Below are positions 1 through 8,000 of a stretch of DNA of 64,000 nucleotides, piece by piece. The stretch spans positions 1 through 64,000 of the forward strand of contig DAVR01000024.1 of assembly GCA_002507545.1 (NCBI GenBank), given 5' to 3'. The number at the start of each line of letters is the position of its first letter. The stretch's first letter is position 1. The position numbers were made by a program, and so were the translations under genes. The notes beneath the pieces were generated by a model. It was not told the origin of the DNA. It worked only from the letters and a program-made list of their open reading frames with translations, and did no database searches. The stretch is from Archaeoglobus sp. UBA230. GTDB lineage: Archaea; Halobacteriota; Archaeoglobi; Archaeoglobales; Archaeoglobaceae.

Positions 1-21
1 CAAAAATTTCAGGACTATACA

Positions 22-75
22 GGTCAACAATTAACCCCAAAAGTCAATTATTGACCAAACATGTCAAATTTTTAT
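22..75 (+). promoter_or_regulatory. Operator-like array of three dyads at 20-bp spacing
   Basis: Three related inverted repeats lie at 23-35 (GTCAACAATTAAC), 43-55 (GTCAATTATTGAC, a perfect 5-3-5 dyad) and 63-75 (GTCAA arm intact, right arm eroded). Their centres are 29, 49 and 69, so they repeat exactly every 20 bp, about two helical turns. They end just upstream of a TATA box at about 93-103 and so are well placed to bind a dimeric regulator on one face of the DNA. The regulator is not identified. Confidence 0.6.
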
Positions 76-92
76 CAAATCTGTAGAGAAAA

Positions 93-103
93 CTTTTATA
101 TTT
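93..103 (+). promoter_or_regulatory. TATA box of the 123-611 gene
   Basis: CTTTTATATTT centred about 25 nt before the ATG at 123, the spacing expected for a leaderless archaeal transcript. It sits directly downstream of the dyad array. Confidence 0.6.
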
Positions 104-122
104 GGTTATTTGAAAGCTTACC

Positions 123-611
123 ATGCGAGAATGCAGGATGTGTTCCCTCGACGGAACAATCCAGCCGGAAATAGTATTTGAACCTTTGGAGCTTGAAGCT
201 CAGCAAATTGAGAACCTTTTTGGGGATGCAAACACCAGAAAGGTTCTCAAAGACTTGACTGGAACTTTTTCAAGATTTGAAGATTTCTCAGGTAGGCTTT
301 TTGTGACTGGTTCCGGTGTTGTTGCAATAAGCTATATTACAGATGAAAAAAACCGGACTGTCGTCCTCGTTAAAGTTGTTGGAAAAAATACGCTGATATA
401 TGAGGTGAACCCAGACATAGGGTTTAAAGTATTTTTTGTAGAGGATGACAAGATTTCAGGACATGAATTCAAACTCAATTCGGCAGCCGGATGTGTTAGT
501 AACAGAAAATGTGATGGAGTTTGCTGGGCAATTCCAATTTATGCTCTATTACCTGAACTTTACCCAGAGGTCTGTGATGAAGAAACGTGTAGCTTGACCG
601 TGCTCGCCTAA
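123..611 (+). CDS. Cysteine-rich conserved hypothetical protein
   Basis: 162 aa, not recognised. It has no signal peptide or membrane segment. The cysteines are clustered: a C-x2-C near the N-terminus (residues 4 and 7), a CVSNRKCDGVC cluster near residue 125-135, and two more in EVCDEETC near the C-terminus. Such a layout suits a metal or Fe-S site or disulfides, but this is inference. It is followed after 32 bp by the Mrp/NBP35 Fe-S carrier ATPase and is preceded by the operator array and its own TATA box, so it is probably the first gene of a regulated unit. Confidence 0.75.
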   Translation: MRECRMCSLDGTIQPEIVFEPLELEAQQIENLFGDANTRKVLKDLTGTFSRFEDFSGRLFVTGSGVVAISYITDEKNRTVVLVKVVGKNTLIYEVNPDIGFKVFFVEDDKISGHEFKLNSAAGCVSNRKCDGVCWAIPIYALLPELYPEVCDEETCSLTVLA

Positions 612-643
612 GGAGTTAAAAACCCTGATGCCAGAAGGCGGTT

Positions 644-1408
644 ATGCAGAGAAGGGTAACCGACTTGGATATTAAGGAGAAACTCGATAAAATAACTTTC
701 AGGATTGCTGTGATGAGTGGCAAAGGAGGGGTTGGCAAGTCCACGGCAACAGCGCTTCTTGCAGTGCACTACGCAAGACAGGGGAAAAAGGTTGGAATAC
801 TCGATGCTGATTTTCTCGGTCCAAGCATTCCGTATCTATTCGGCATACAGAACGCCAGACTTTCAGTAAGCGATGAGGGGCTTGAACCTGTTCTAACCCA
901 AAAGTACGGGATAAGGGTTATGTCAATACAATTTCTTCTACCCAAAACGGAAACACCCGTGATATGGAGGGGGCCTTTAATTGCCGGAATGCTGAGAGAG
1001 TTCCTCGGCAGGGTTGCGTGGGGCGAACTTGACTATCTGCTCATTGATCTACCACCTGGGACAGGAGATGCTCCCCTCACCGTAATGCAGGATGCGAAGC
1101 CAAATGGAGCTCTTATTGTTTCAACACCACAGGAACTAACCGCAGCGGTTGTGGAGAAGGCGATAAATATGGCTGAAGAGACCAAAACCGCGGTTCTCGG
1201 TCTGGTGGAGAACATGAGCTACTTCGAGTGTCCCAATTGTGGCCACAAGAGTTACATATTCGGAAAGGGAAAGGCTTCAGAACTTGCCAGAAAGTACAAA
1301 ATAGAATACATTGCCGAAATACCCATCGAAACTGAGCTAATCAGGTTTTCGGATTTGGGCAGACTGGAAGACTATGAAACCGACTGGTTTGAATACTTTC
1401 CGTATTGA
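644..1408 (+). CDS. Mrp/NBP35-family Fe-S cluster carrier ATPase
   Basis: 254 aa P-loop NTPase of the MinD/Mrp/NBP35 superfamily, cytosolic. The deviant Walker A GKGGVGKS is at residues 26-33, the DIDGPS-like element reads DADFLGPS (about 54-61), the DLPPGTGD motif is about 135-142, and the cluster-binding C-x2-C of the family is C196/C199. In this family two subunits share a bridging [4Fe-4S] cluster through the CxxC and pass it to apoproteins. Length and motif order are normal. It ends against the UMP kinase region. The link to the Cys-rich upstream protein is only positional. Confidence 0.93.
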   Translation: MQRRVTDLDIKEKLDKITFRIAVMSGKGGVGKSTATALLAVHYARQGKKVGILDADFLGPSIPYLFGIQNARLSVSDEGLEPVLTQKYGIRVMSIQFLLPKTETPVIWRGPLIAGMLREFLGRVAWGELDYLLIDLPPGTGDAPLTVMQDAKPNGALIVSTPQELTAAVVEKAINMAEETKTAVLGLVENMSYFECPNCGHKSYIFGKGKASELARKYKIEYIAEIPIETELIRFSDLGRLEDYETDWFEYFPY

Positions 1409-1412
1409 AAGA

Positions 1413-1420
1413 TTATAAAA
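1413..1420 (+). promoter_or_regulatory. TATA box of UMP kinase gene
   Basis: TTATAAAA lies 24-31 nt before the ATG at 1444, just after the Mrp stop codon. It supports a separate leaderless transcript and decides the start against the in-frame TTG at 1405. Confidence 0.55.
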
Positions 1421-1443
1421 ACAGGAATGCTCAAAAAGTTCTG

Positions 1444-2103
1444 ATGAAAATCGTCGTGTCACTTGGTGGCTCAGTCTTTGGAGATAATTCAGACAGAATT
1501 AAGGAGTTTGGCAGAGTTCTCGACACTATTTCGGAGAAAAATCAGCTATTTGTCGTTGTTGGTGGAGGGAGGCTTGCGAGGGAATACATAAGCAAGGCAA
1601 GGGAGCTTGGTGCGAGCGAAACTTTCTGCGACTATATCGGCATTGCTGCAACGAGAATGAACGCGATGTTGCTGATCTCTGCAATGAAAAATGCTGCGAA
1701 GAAAGTACCAGTTGATTTTTTGGATGCCGAAGAGTTATCCAAGCTTAACAAAGCTGTGGTTATGGGCGGAACGTTTCCGGGTCATACAACGGATGCGACA
1801 GCAGCGTTGCTTGCAGAATTCATTAAAGCAGATTTGTTTGTAAATGCAACAAACATAGATGGAGTATATTCTGACGATCCAAGGAGAAACAAGGATGCTG
1901 TGAAATTTGACAGACTGAGCCCCTCCCAACTTGTAGAGATAGTGGCGAAGGGTTCGATGAGAGCTGGAGCAAATGTTGTCATTGACCTTTTAGCAGCAAA
2001 AATTATTGAGAGAAGCAAGATAAAAACCTACGTAATACTCGGAGAACCTGAGAATTTGCTGAGAGCCTTGTATGGAGAGGTTGTCGGCACAATTATCGAA
2101 TGA
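1444..2103 (+). CDS. pyrH: Uridylate kinase (UMP kinase)
   Basis: 219 aa member of the amino acid kinase fold, archaeal UMP kinase type, which phosphorylates UMP to UDP in pyrimidine nucleotide synthesis. The N-terminus MKIVVSLGGSVF is the phosphate-binding start typical of the family. Further motifs are VVVGGGRLARE, the GGTFPGHTTDATAALLAE segment and the NATNIDGVYSDDP nucleotide loop. I chose the ATG at 1444 rather than the TTG at 1405 because the family starts there and a TATA box precedes it. It ends convergently against mptD with an 11-bp overlap. Confidence 0.95.
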   Translation: MKIVVSLGGSVFGDNSDRIKEFGRVLDTISEKNQLFVVVGGGRLAREYISKARELGASETFCDYIGIAATRMNAMLLISAMKNAAKKVPVDFLDAEELSKLNKAVVMGGTFPGHTTDATAALLAEFIKADLFVNATNIDGVYSDDPRRNKDAVKFDRLSPSQLVEIVAKGSMRAGANVVIDLLAAKIIERSKIKTYVILGEPENLLRALYGEVVGTIIE

Positions 2104-2428
2104 GCTTCATGAGAGGGTACTTGAGTTCCTCATCCCACTCAAGAACCGCAGATACTCGTGAATCTCCGACTTCAACCACAACCCTTGCGTAAATCATGTC
2201 GGGCAAAAGAGAGGTGTATCCGAACGCAGAAACTTCTTTGAGCCTATCTCTGCTAATCCTCACTTCCGCTTCGACCACATATGGCTGAAGAAGTATGCAG
2301 CTTTCCATTGCCCTCTCAACTATTTCTGCGTTCTTTTCAGCCACTGGCATGCCTATGAACTGATGAAATAAAGCCCCAAGCTTTATTCCTGCTTCGAAAG
2401 CAGCTTCTTCAACCTCCTTTCCCTCCAT
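2093..2428 (-). CDS. mptD: Archaeal dihydroneopterin aldolase (MptD family)
   Basis: 111 aa, matching the archaeal DHNA family (MptD type) by the signature AAFEAGIKLGALFHQFIG near residues 8-26 and the LQPYVVEAEVRI segment. MptD converts 7,8-dihydroneopterin to 6-hydroxymethyl-dihydropterin for tetrahydromethanopterin, the C1 carrier of Archaeoglobales. The start codon lies inside the 3' end of pssA (46-bp overlap), so translation is probably coupled to the lipid genes upstream. The next pathway enzyme, MptE, is encoded at 24.6-25.2 kb of this window. Confidence 0.88.
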   Translation of the reverse strand: MEGKEVEEAAFEAGIKLGALFHQFIGMPVAEKNAEIVERAMESCILLQPYVVEAEVRISRDRLKEVSAFGYTSLLPDMIYARVVVEVGDSRVSAVLEWDEELKYPLMKLIR

Positions 2429-3048
2429 TTTTCCATCACCTCACGAATTAATGGGTAAACGGTGTATATTCCAGCGAGAAGGAGAATTGCGTAGCACATT
2501 TCCACAAAGAAAATTGCCGAGACTAAAACGAGTGCTATCACGAAAAAAGCCATCGCATCGTTAACTCTCGGATACACAATATCGCAGATCATGAGAAACG
2601 AGAGGAGAAAAGCTGTAAAGGCGAGGGTGTAATAATCTGAAGATATTCTAATGAGAGATGTTACAATGAGGGCGCTTACGAGCGTAGGAAGACCGTAAAA
2701 GTCGGAGAATTCTACCACATTGAACCTCGCAAGCCTCAGTATCGAGAAGGCAAGAAAGAGGGCTGCGAAGGGAAAGAGGTTCGGATCGAATCTGACCATA
2801 AGTATGGCAGGAAAGACGCCAAAGGAAATGGAGTCGGCAAGAGAATCGAGTTCTTTTCCGAATGGGCTTTTTTCAGTTTTTTTTGCTATGAAACCATCAA
2901 TGCCATCGGCAAATGTTGAGAAATAGAACAGAGCAAAGGCTTCAATCCTCAAGCCATAAAGAAGAAGATATACGATCGCAGAGAATCCAAAAAGGGCGTT
3001 GAGAACTGTCAGCGAGTCGGCAAGGCTAACTTCCCTGAATACTCTCAT
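2383..3048 (-). CDS. pssA: CDP-archaeol serine transferase (archaetidylserine synthase)
   Basis: 221 aa polytopic CDP-alcohol phosphatidyltransferase. The family motif DG-x2-A-(R/K)-x8-G-x3-D-x3-D is seen as DGIDGFIAKK followed by FGKELDSLADS. Several hydrophobic segments follow. By family knowledge and context it makes archaetidylserine from CDP-archaeol and L-serine at the membrane. It overlaps the decarboxylase gene upstream by 23 bp and mptD downstream, in a tight minus-strand operon that begins with archaeosortase. Confidence 0.92.
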   Translation of the reverse strand: MRVFREVSLADSLTVLNALFGFSAIVYLLLYGLRIEAFALFYFSTFADGIDGFIAKKTEKSPFGKELDSLADSISFGVFPAILMVRFDPNLFPFAALFLAFSILRLARFNVVEFSDFYGLPTLVSALIVTSLIRISSDYYTLAFTAFLLSFLMICDIVYPRVNDAMAFFVIALVLVSAIFFVEMCYAILLLAGIYTVYPLIREVMEKWRERRLKKLLSKQE

Positions 3049-3613
3049 CTTTTAATGCAACTGTTTCACCAGCTTTAACCTTTTCGCCAACCTTTCTAAC
3101 AAATCTATATCCATCGGGAATTTCCAGAACAACCCTCGAACCGAAACGAATCATCCCGATTTTATCTCCCTTATTGACGATATCCCCTTCTTTAACATAG
3201 CTAACAATCCTCCTTGCAAAAATTCCTGCCATCTGCAGAACTCTATAAATTCCATCCTCCGATTCGATTAGTATCTCATTCGTCCTTACACCCCTTTTCC
3301 TGATAAATGCTGGAGGTGTGCTACCCTCGATATACTTCACAGAGACGACCCTACCACTCGCCGGAGATCGGTTCACATGACAGTCAAAGGGAGACATGAA
3401 AATTTCAAGCCTTCTGCCCTCAATATGATCAATTTTACCGTCTGCTGGAGATACCACTCCATCTCCGATCTCCCTGTAAGGATCGCGAAAGAAGTATGCA
3501 GTGAAAAGTGCTCCGATTACGAACAGGAGAGAAAGCGGCGGATATAGTAGATAAGAGGACAGGGCAAGCAAAAGGCAGGCGATTATTATGCTGTATCCGC
3601 TCCTCTCTATCAT
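3026..3613 (-). CDS. asd: Archaetidylserine decarboxylase (short PSD-A type)
   Basis: 195 aa phosphatidylserine decarboxylase-related protein. Two N-terminal hydrophobic segments (about 8-40) precede the catalytic domain with SPADGKI, FMSPFDCHVNRSP and the C-terminal FGSR. The Gly-Ser bond of that last motif is where the proenzyme self-cleaves to form the pyruvoyl group. The short length is typical of the PSD-A/archaeal branch. It converts archaetidylserine to archaetidylethanolamine. Its ATG overlaps the artA stop (ATGA), so the two are translationally coupled. Confidence 0.9.
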   Translation of the reverse strand: MIERSGYSIIIACLLLALSSYLLYPPLSLLFVIGALFTAYFFRDPYREIGDGVVSPADGKIDHIEGRRLEIFMSPFDCHVNRSPASGRVVSVKYIEGSTPPAFIRKRGVRTNEILIESEDGIYRVLQMAGIFARRIVSYVKEGDIVNKGDKIGMIRFGSRVVLEIPDGYRFVRKVGEKVKAGETVALKDESIQGS

Positions 3614-4359
3614 CGTGCTCCCCCGAACATTTCATCTTTGAGTGAATAAATCAGTTCCGCAAGTTCTGGAAGTATTCTGAAAACGGCGTAGGCGATCAGG
3701 ATTAGGGCAAGGGTGGAAAGTATTTTTGCTATAACATGATGCGCTAAATAAAAGCTATTCTCACCAAACCAGGAGTATCCGAAGGCTACAATAACGAATA
3801 CATTTCTGAAAAGATTCAAAATATAAATCGTCGGGACTGAGATCAGGAATGCTTTCACCTTTCTAATTCCGTCTGCTTTTATCCCAATTGTGGCACCAGT
3901 GAATAGGGCTATGCTCTCGATCGCGGTGCAGGCAAGAATTATTTTTACACTCTTTGCATTTAGAAAAATCTCGTCACCGTAACTCTGCATGCTGAAGCCT
4001 AAGGAGTTACCAAGCATTACCGTGAGAGATGCCGTATTGTAGATTATCCATGTGTTTAGAGAGTTAATAAAGGCAAAGGGAAAGTAAACGGCACACGCGA
4101 GAGCTGAGAAGGCCGTAACTTCAACAAACACTTCCGAGTTCTTTTTCAAGATTGAAATTGACATGATGGTGAAGAAAATGAAGGCAAGAAGGAAAACAGC
4201 GGTATTGTAGTAGTCCGAAGATTCGATATAATCTGGAATCTTTGTCAGGCATGCGATTGCAAATATGAGCCACGCGGTGAAACCAAGCCATCCCTTTTTC
4301 GTATGGACGTATGCAATCATCGGAAGCAGCGAAAGAGCGGCTATTACTTCAGATATCAT
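3610..4359 (-). CDS. artA: Archaeosortase A
   Basis: 249 aa polytopic membrane protein of the exosortase/archaeosortase family. The catalytic motif ACTAIES carries Cys144, and Arg185 in the LFRN motif lies 41 residues later, the same spacing as the essential Cys and Arg I recall for Haloferax ArtA. The C-terminal helices have the AHH segment. ArtA processes PGF-CTERM surface proteins and links them to a membrane lipid. I start at ATG 4359 because an upstream in-frame codon would add 17 non-hydrophobic residues unlike the family. It sits directly before asd and pssA, an association known in haloarchaea. Confidence 0.9.
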   Translation of the reverse strand: MISEVIAALSLLPMIAYVHTKKGWLGFTAWLIFAIACLTKIPDYIESSDYYNTAVFLLAFIFFTIMSISILKKNSEVFVEVTAFSALACAVYFPFAFINSLNTWIIYNTASLTVMLGNSLGFSMQSYGDEIFLNAKSVKIILACTAIESIALFTGATIGIKADGIRKVKAFLISVPTIYILNLFRNVFVIVAFGYSWFGENSFYLAHHVIAKILSTLALILIAYAVFRILPELAELIYSLKDEMFGGAR

Positions 4360-4572
4360 TGTGTTAAAAAAAATTGGGGGACTTTTAACTTTTTCACTTC
4401 CTAACAGCAATGGCAGTGAGGGACTAAAGCCAATATTGCTATCTTCAAAGTCGGGTGCTCCATCTAAGCCAGTTTCGGTTATAGTTCACTGTTGTGGTTG
4501 TTCCAGCCCCGACACAAACCACAGTTTCCTGCACTCCAACAATGGGACTTAAGCCCGTCTCCCTATCCATTT

Positions 4573-5850
4573 TCACTTCAGAAAATCCGAGTAGGAGGGT
4601 GATTCGGGGTAGAGTATCTCTTTAACAGCATCAACGAATTCAGAATACACATGGGCATCGAGGGCGAAATGGTTGTAACCATAATCTTTGAAACCTGACA
4701 TCTCTGCCATGTATTTGGTGAGGAGGGCGAATGCGAACATGTTCGCATGCATTGCACCGTATGCATCATTTGAGCGCATGTAAAATGTTCCATAAAGCTT
4801 CTCCTTAAATTTTGTAAACTGATAGCCCCTTAAACATGGTGGATCATCGCTCAAAAGGTCCCAAGGCCTTGAGATGCCAACATAGCAATCCCTCCTGCAT
4901 CTGTCTTCCTTAAGCTTTTTCATGACGGTATAAAGCTGATCAACCCTTACATCATCTTTTTCACAGTATCTAGCCCTCTCAGCGTAAGTGTATTCCTCTC
5001 CCTCCTTCAGTATGCTTTCCTTCACCTCCCCATCGAGCTTTGCTGCATGTATGATGTAGTTGTGAGCGTAATCCATCCCATACTTCTCCGTAAAAGGTGC
5101 CTTGTCGTGTAACTTGTTCTCTTCTGGTTTTTCAACCTCCACGAGAAGTCTGTGGACAAACAGACTCTCCCCCTGCCCCTCAAATATATCCCCCCACTCC
5201 GTTCTCTTCCTTTTTCCACTGCTGTAAATCACATCCAGAGCAGAATGCCATGCTGAGGAGATGTAGTCCTCAACAAGGTGTGTTGCGAGGTTATGATAGC
5301 CAAACAGCTCTTTAAAGCTCCTTTCGTAGCTCTTGGCTCTATCAACGTCTCTCTCATAAATATGTGGGATAGCAATGAGCATTGCAACACTTCCTACCTC
5401 AAATCCACTCTTTCTCGAAATTTCTTCAAGGGAGTTCAAAAGAAAGTCAAAGTTGTGTTCAAAATAGTTCAAGCAATCGAGAGACCTGACGAAGGCAGTA
5501 AGGTGTAGCTTCCCATCAACAACGAGGAACGAAATTTCCGTAATCGCTGCTGGATTTCTGCATAAATGATCCTTAGGATACCAAATGGGAATAGAAACTC
5601 TTCTGGAATAGGGAGATTTTCTCAACTTCTCTGCAGCAATCTCCAAACACCTCAAAAATCTCTCGCTGTATCTCTCCCCACAAACATCGTAGTCAAACTC
5701 ATGACCAAAATACTCTGCATTCTCGATGACCACAAGCGATGGCTTAACGGAGAAATAGTTGCCAAATCTGGACTGACATAATTCTCCTTCCTCCAGTATT
5801 TTCCCAATTAGCATTTCCTTTGCTTCTGCTGGAGAGCTTGTTAGTATCAT
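4573..5850 (-). CDS. Thymidylate synthase homologue with two tandem TS folds
   Basis: 425 aa. The C-terminal half carries every ThyA active-site residue I can check at the E. coli spacing: Arg319/Arg320, Cys339, Arg359, Asp362, Asn370, His400 and Tyr402 (E. coli R126/R127, C146, R166, D169, N177, H207, Y209). The N-terminal half repeats the pattern exactly 237 residues earlier (R122, D125, N133, H163, Y165), but the nucleophile position is Ala102. The protein therefore looks like a fused pseudodimer with one catalytic Cys. The substrate (dUMP or another pyrimidine) is not shown by the sequence. It stands alone on the minus strand with a TATA box at 5871-5884. Confidence 0.8.
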   Translation of the reverse strand: MILTSSPAEAKEMLIGKILEEGELCQSRFGNYFSVKPSLVVIENAEYFGHEFDYDVCGERYSERFLRCLEIAAEKLRKSPYSRRVSIPIWYPKDHLCRNPAAITEISFLVVDGKLHLTAFVRSLDCLNYFEHNFDFLLNSLEEISRKSGFEVGSVAMLIAIPHIYERDVDRAKSYERSFKELFGYHNLATHLVEDYISSAWHSALDVIYSSGKRKRTEWGDIFEGQGESLFVHRLLVEVEKPEENKLHDKAPFTEKYGMDYAHNYIIHAAKLDGEVKESILKEGEEYTYAERARYCEKDDVRVDQLYTVMKKLKEDRCRRDCYVGISRPWDLLSDDPPCLRGYQFTKFKEKLYGTFYMRSNDAYGAMHANMFAFALLTKYMAEMSGFKDYGYNHFALDAHVYSEFVDAVKEILYPESPSYSDFLK

Positions 5851-5870
5851 TGGTTTCCATACTGGATTTA

Positions 5871-5884
5871 CTGATATAAAGAGG
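5871..5884 (-). promoter_or_regulatory. TATA box of the TS-like gene
   Basis: On the minus strand CCTCTTTATATCAG is centred about 27 nt before the ATG at 5850, fitting a leaderless start. The divergent gene at 5936 has its own TATA-like AAGTTTTATC at 5904-5913. Confidence 0.55.
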
Positions 5885-5935
5885 CATCGGATTCAAGTAG
5901 CAAAAGTTTTATCTGCCATCATAAAGCGTAGTAGC

Positions 5936-6859
5936 ATGGTTCGAAAGATGGAAAGAAAATCAGCGAGAATTCTCGCTTTCCTGCTTGCGTTAATCATGCT
6001 CGGCTCCGTCTTTGCCTACATGATGAAAGGTGGCCCAGCCGAGCATAGACCTGTTAGCTACAGACTTGACGATTTCAGGAGTTATGTTAACTGGACTCCA
6101 GATGGTGCTTATTACATTCAATATTTCAATTTCACATACCTTGCTCAACTTGAGTCTAATGACCCGATGAAGAACTACATAGACTCAAATCTCCAAGATG
6201 TGCTTATCGGTGCCGTTTTCAGCAGGGCGGTTTTAGAAATGACCTCGGGTATCTCAAAGATTTTCGTTGTCAACTACATGACTGCCATCCCACTATACTT
6301 TGTTGACGCCAACATGGGTAAGATTTACTTCGCAAAGGAAGATGAGGTCAAGTATGGGAACTTTACCCTACAGGTTAGAAAGGGGGGTATTGCCCTTGTT
6401 GATCGAACCTCACCGATAATACTGGGCTACAAACCACTTGTTGAGAGAGCAATTGATGTTATTGAAGGTAAGAACGTTTCAGCAGGAAATGAAACCTACC
6501 AATACCTCTCCCGTATAAACGGAAGCTTTGCCTACGCATTTTTCATGTACGGCGAGTCTGCAAGAGCTTCATTTAAGTCGGGCAACGAGAGTGTTGCGGA
6601 TTTCTTCTTTGAGGGGTACAGGTATAACTTCACCAACAACAGCTACGAAAAGGTATGGGCGTTGCACTTCATTGGCAACTACTTCTTCGGCAAGATGAAC
6701 GAAAGCGAGAAGAATTTTGAGTATTATAAGGTCAAAAATTTCGGTGATGGGCTTAGCATAGCAGTAATGGAGGACAAGGACTTTACAAAGGTCGTGAATG
6801 CACAGCCGAACATACTGTCGTGGAAGATTTCCTTTAACACAACACAAAATGAAGGTTAG
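5936..6859 (+). CDS. Membrane-anchored or secreted glycoprotein-like hypothetical
   Basis: 307 aa, function not recognised. A single N-terminal hydrophobic stretch (residues about 10-30) after MVRKMERKSARI suggests a signal peptide or anchor with the rest outside the cell. The extracytoplasmic part has about eleven N-x-S/T sequons (for example NWT, NFT, NGS, NES, NNS, NTT), a density that suggests N-glycosylation. It has no cysteines and no catalytic motif that I can see. It overlaps the polynucleotide kinase gene downstream by 11 bp, so the two are likely co-transcribed. Confidence 0.75.
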   Translation: MVRKMERKSARILAFLLALIMLGSVFAYMMKGGPAEHRPVSYRLDDFRSYVNWTPDGAYYIQYFNFTYLAQLESNDPMKNYIDSNLQDVLIGAVFSRAVLEMTSGISKIFVVNYMTAIPLYFVDANMGKIYFAKEDEVKYGNFTLQVRKGGIALVDRTSPIILGYKPLVERAIDVIEGKNVSAGNETYQYLSRINGSFAYAFFMYGESARASFKSGNESVADFFFEGYRYNFTNNSYEKVWALHFIGNYFFGKMNESEKNFEYYKVKNFGDGLSIAVMEDKDFTKVVNAQPNILSWKISFNTTQNEG

Positions 6860-7994
6860 CAAGGGTAAAACCGTCCTTGCGAGAGGAGAGGTAAAGATTG
6901 AGGGCGAGGTAGAGGTTCTTGGAGCGGAGTTAGATAGTTTTGTCTCCGATAAACATATTCCGATTTACTGTAAAGGAGACTGCGAGATTGAAGTAAAGGG
7001 GGACTACCTGGTTGTTGAGGGCAGAACCATTCCGGAAAGCTGGGACAGGCTGGCTGAGGCTGAGTGGGATTCCCTTTTCATTTTCGGCGGTACGGATAGT
7101 GGAAAGAGCACATTAGCAGCATATCTGGCGAACAAATCGGATGGGTGTTACGTCCTTGATCTGGATATAGGGCAGTCGGATATAGCTCATCCCGGTGCAA
7201 TGGGATACGGTTTTGTAAATGGCTGCGTATCAGTTTCACAGGCAGAGATGATAAACGGTTTCTTTGCCGGAGTAATTTCCCCGATGGGTAGAGAGGTTAA
7301 ATGTCTGAGAGGGGTTTCAAGACTCTGGAAAGAGCTTGAGAAGAGGAACGGAAGGAAAATAGTTGACACGACGGGATGGATAAGGGGAGCAAAGGCGAGA
7401 GAATACAAACTCGCGAAGCTGGAGATTATACAGCCCGATATAATTGCATCCTTTCATCCAACCCCAAATTTTCTGAAGGATTGGAAAGTTTTTGAGGTCG
7501 AAAGGGGATACGTGGTGGAGAGGAGCAGAGAGGAGAGATCAAGAATAAGGGCGTCGAGATATGCTAAGGAACTTGAGGGTGCTAAGGGAGTAAAGGTTGA
7601 TGCAGCAAAGGTGACGAACACAAACTTTTTTGGTGGGAGGGAGATACCCAAGGAGTTCATGGAAGATGTTCTTGGATGTAAGATAATTTCGGTCAGAAAG
7701 GGTGACGATTTTTTAACAATTCTTGTAGAAGAGCACACGGATGTTGAAATTAGCACAATAAGAGCCCTTAGAGAGCTTTACGATGTTGAGGATGTTTACG
7801 TTCTCAGTTACGAGGACTTAAGGGGACTGGTTGTAGGGCTATATTCCGGAAGAAGGTATCTCGGTATGGGTTTGCTGGAAGATATTGGCGATAAACAGAT
7901 AACACTCAAGACGAGGCACAGAGGCTTCGACAGAGTTGAGTTTGGAGAGTTCAGACTTTTCCAAGGGAAGGAATATATAGTCAGAATTCCTTGA
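6849..7994 (+). CDS. Clp1/Grc3-type polynucleotide 5'-hydroxyl kinase
   Basis: 381 aa. Walker A GGTDSGKST at residues 80-88 is followed by YVLDLDIGQSDIAHPGAMGYG, the DxDxGQ motif and clamp of the Clp1/Grc3/Nol9 family. A beta-rich N-terminal domain and a C-terminal domain flank it. Archaeal members phosphorylate 5'-OH ends of RNA or DNA and are thought to act in RNA processing. The ATG at 6849 gives the family N-terminus and overlaps the preceding gene. The next gene follows after 6 bp, then rlmE, so this may be an RNA-related operon. Confidence 0.88.
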   Translation: MKVSKGKTVLARGEVKIEGEVEVLGAELDSFVSDKHIPIYCKGDCEIEVKGDYLVVEGRTIPESWDRLAEAEWDSLFIFGGTDSGKSTLAAYLANKSDGCYVLDLDIGQSDIAHPGAMGYGFVNGCVSVSQAEMINGFFAGVISPMGREVKCLRGVSRLWKELEKRNGRKIVDTTGWIRGAKAREYKLAKLEIIQPDIIASFHPTPNFLKDWKVFEVERGYVVERSREERSRIRASRYAKELEGAKGVKVDAAKVTNTNFFGGREIPKEFMEDVLGCKIISVRKGDDFLTILVEEHTDVEISTIRALRELYDVEDVYVLSYEDLRGLVVGLYSGRRYLGMGLLEDIGDKQITLKTRHRGFDRVEFGEFRLFQGKEYIVRIP

Positions 7995-8000
7995 GTTTTT

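Noticed and set aside
22-75. CRISPR-like short repeats
   Set aside because: Units are 13-bp dyads with 7-bp gaps and only three copies; no leader or cas genes are present.
1405-1443. TTG start for UMP kinase
   Set aside because: The extra 13 residues do not match the family, and the TATA box lies inside them.
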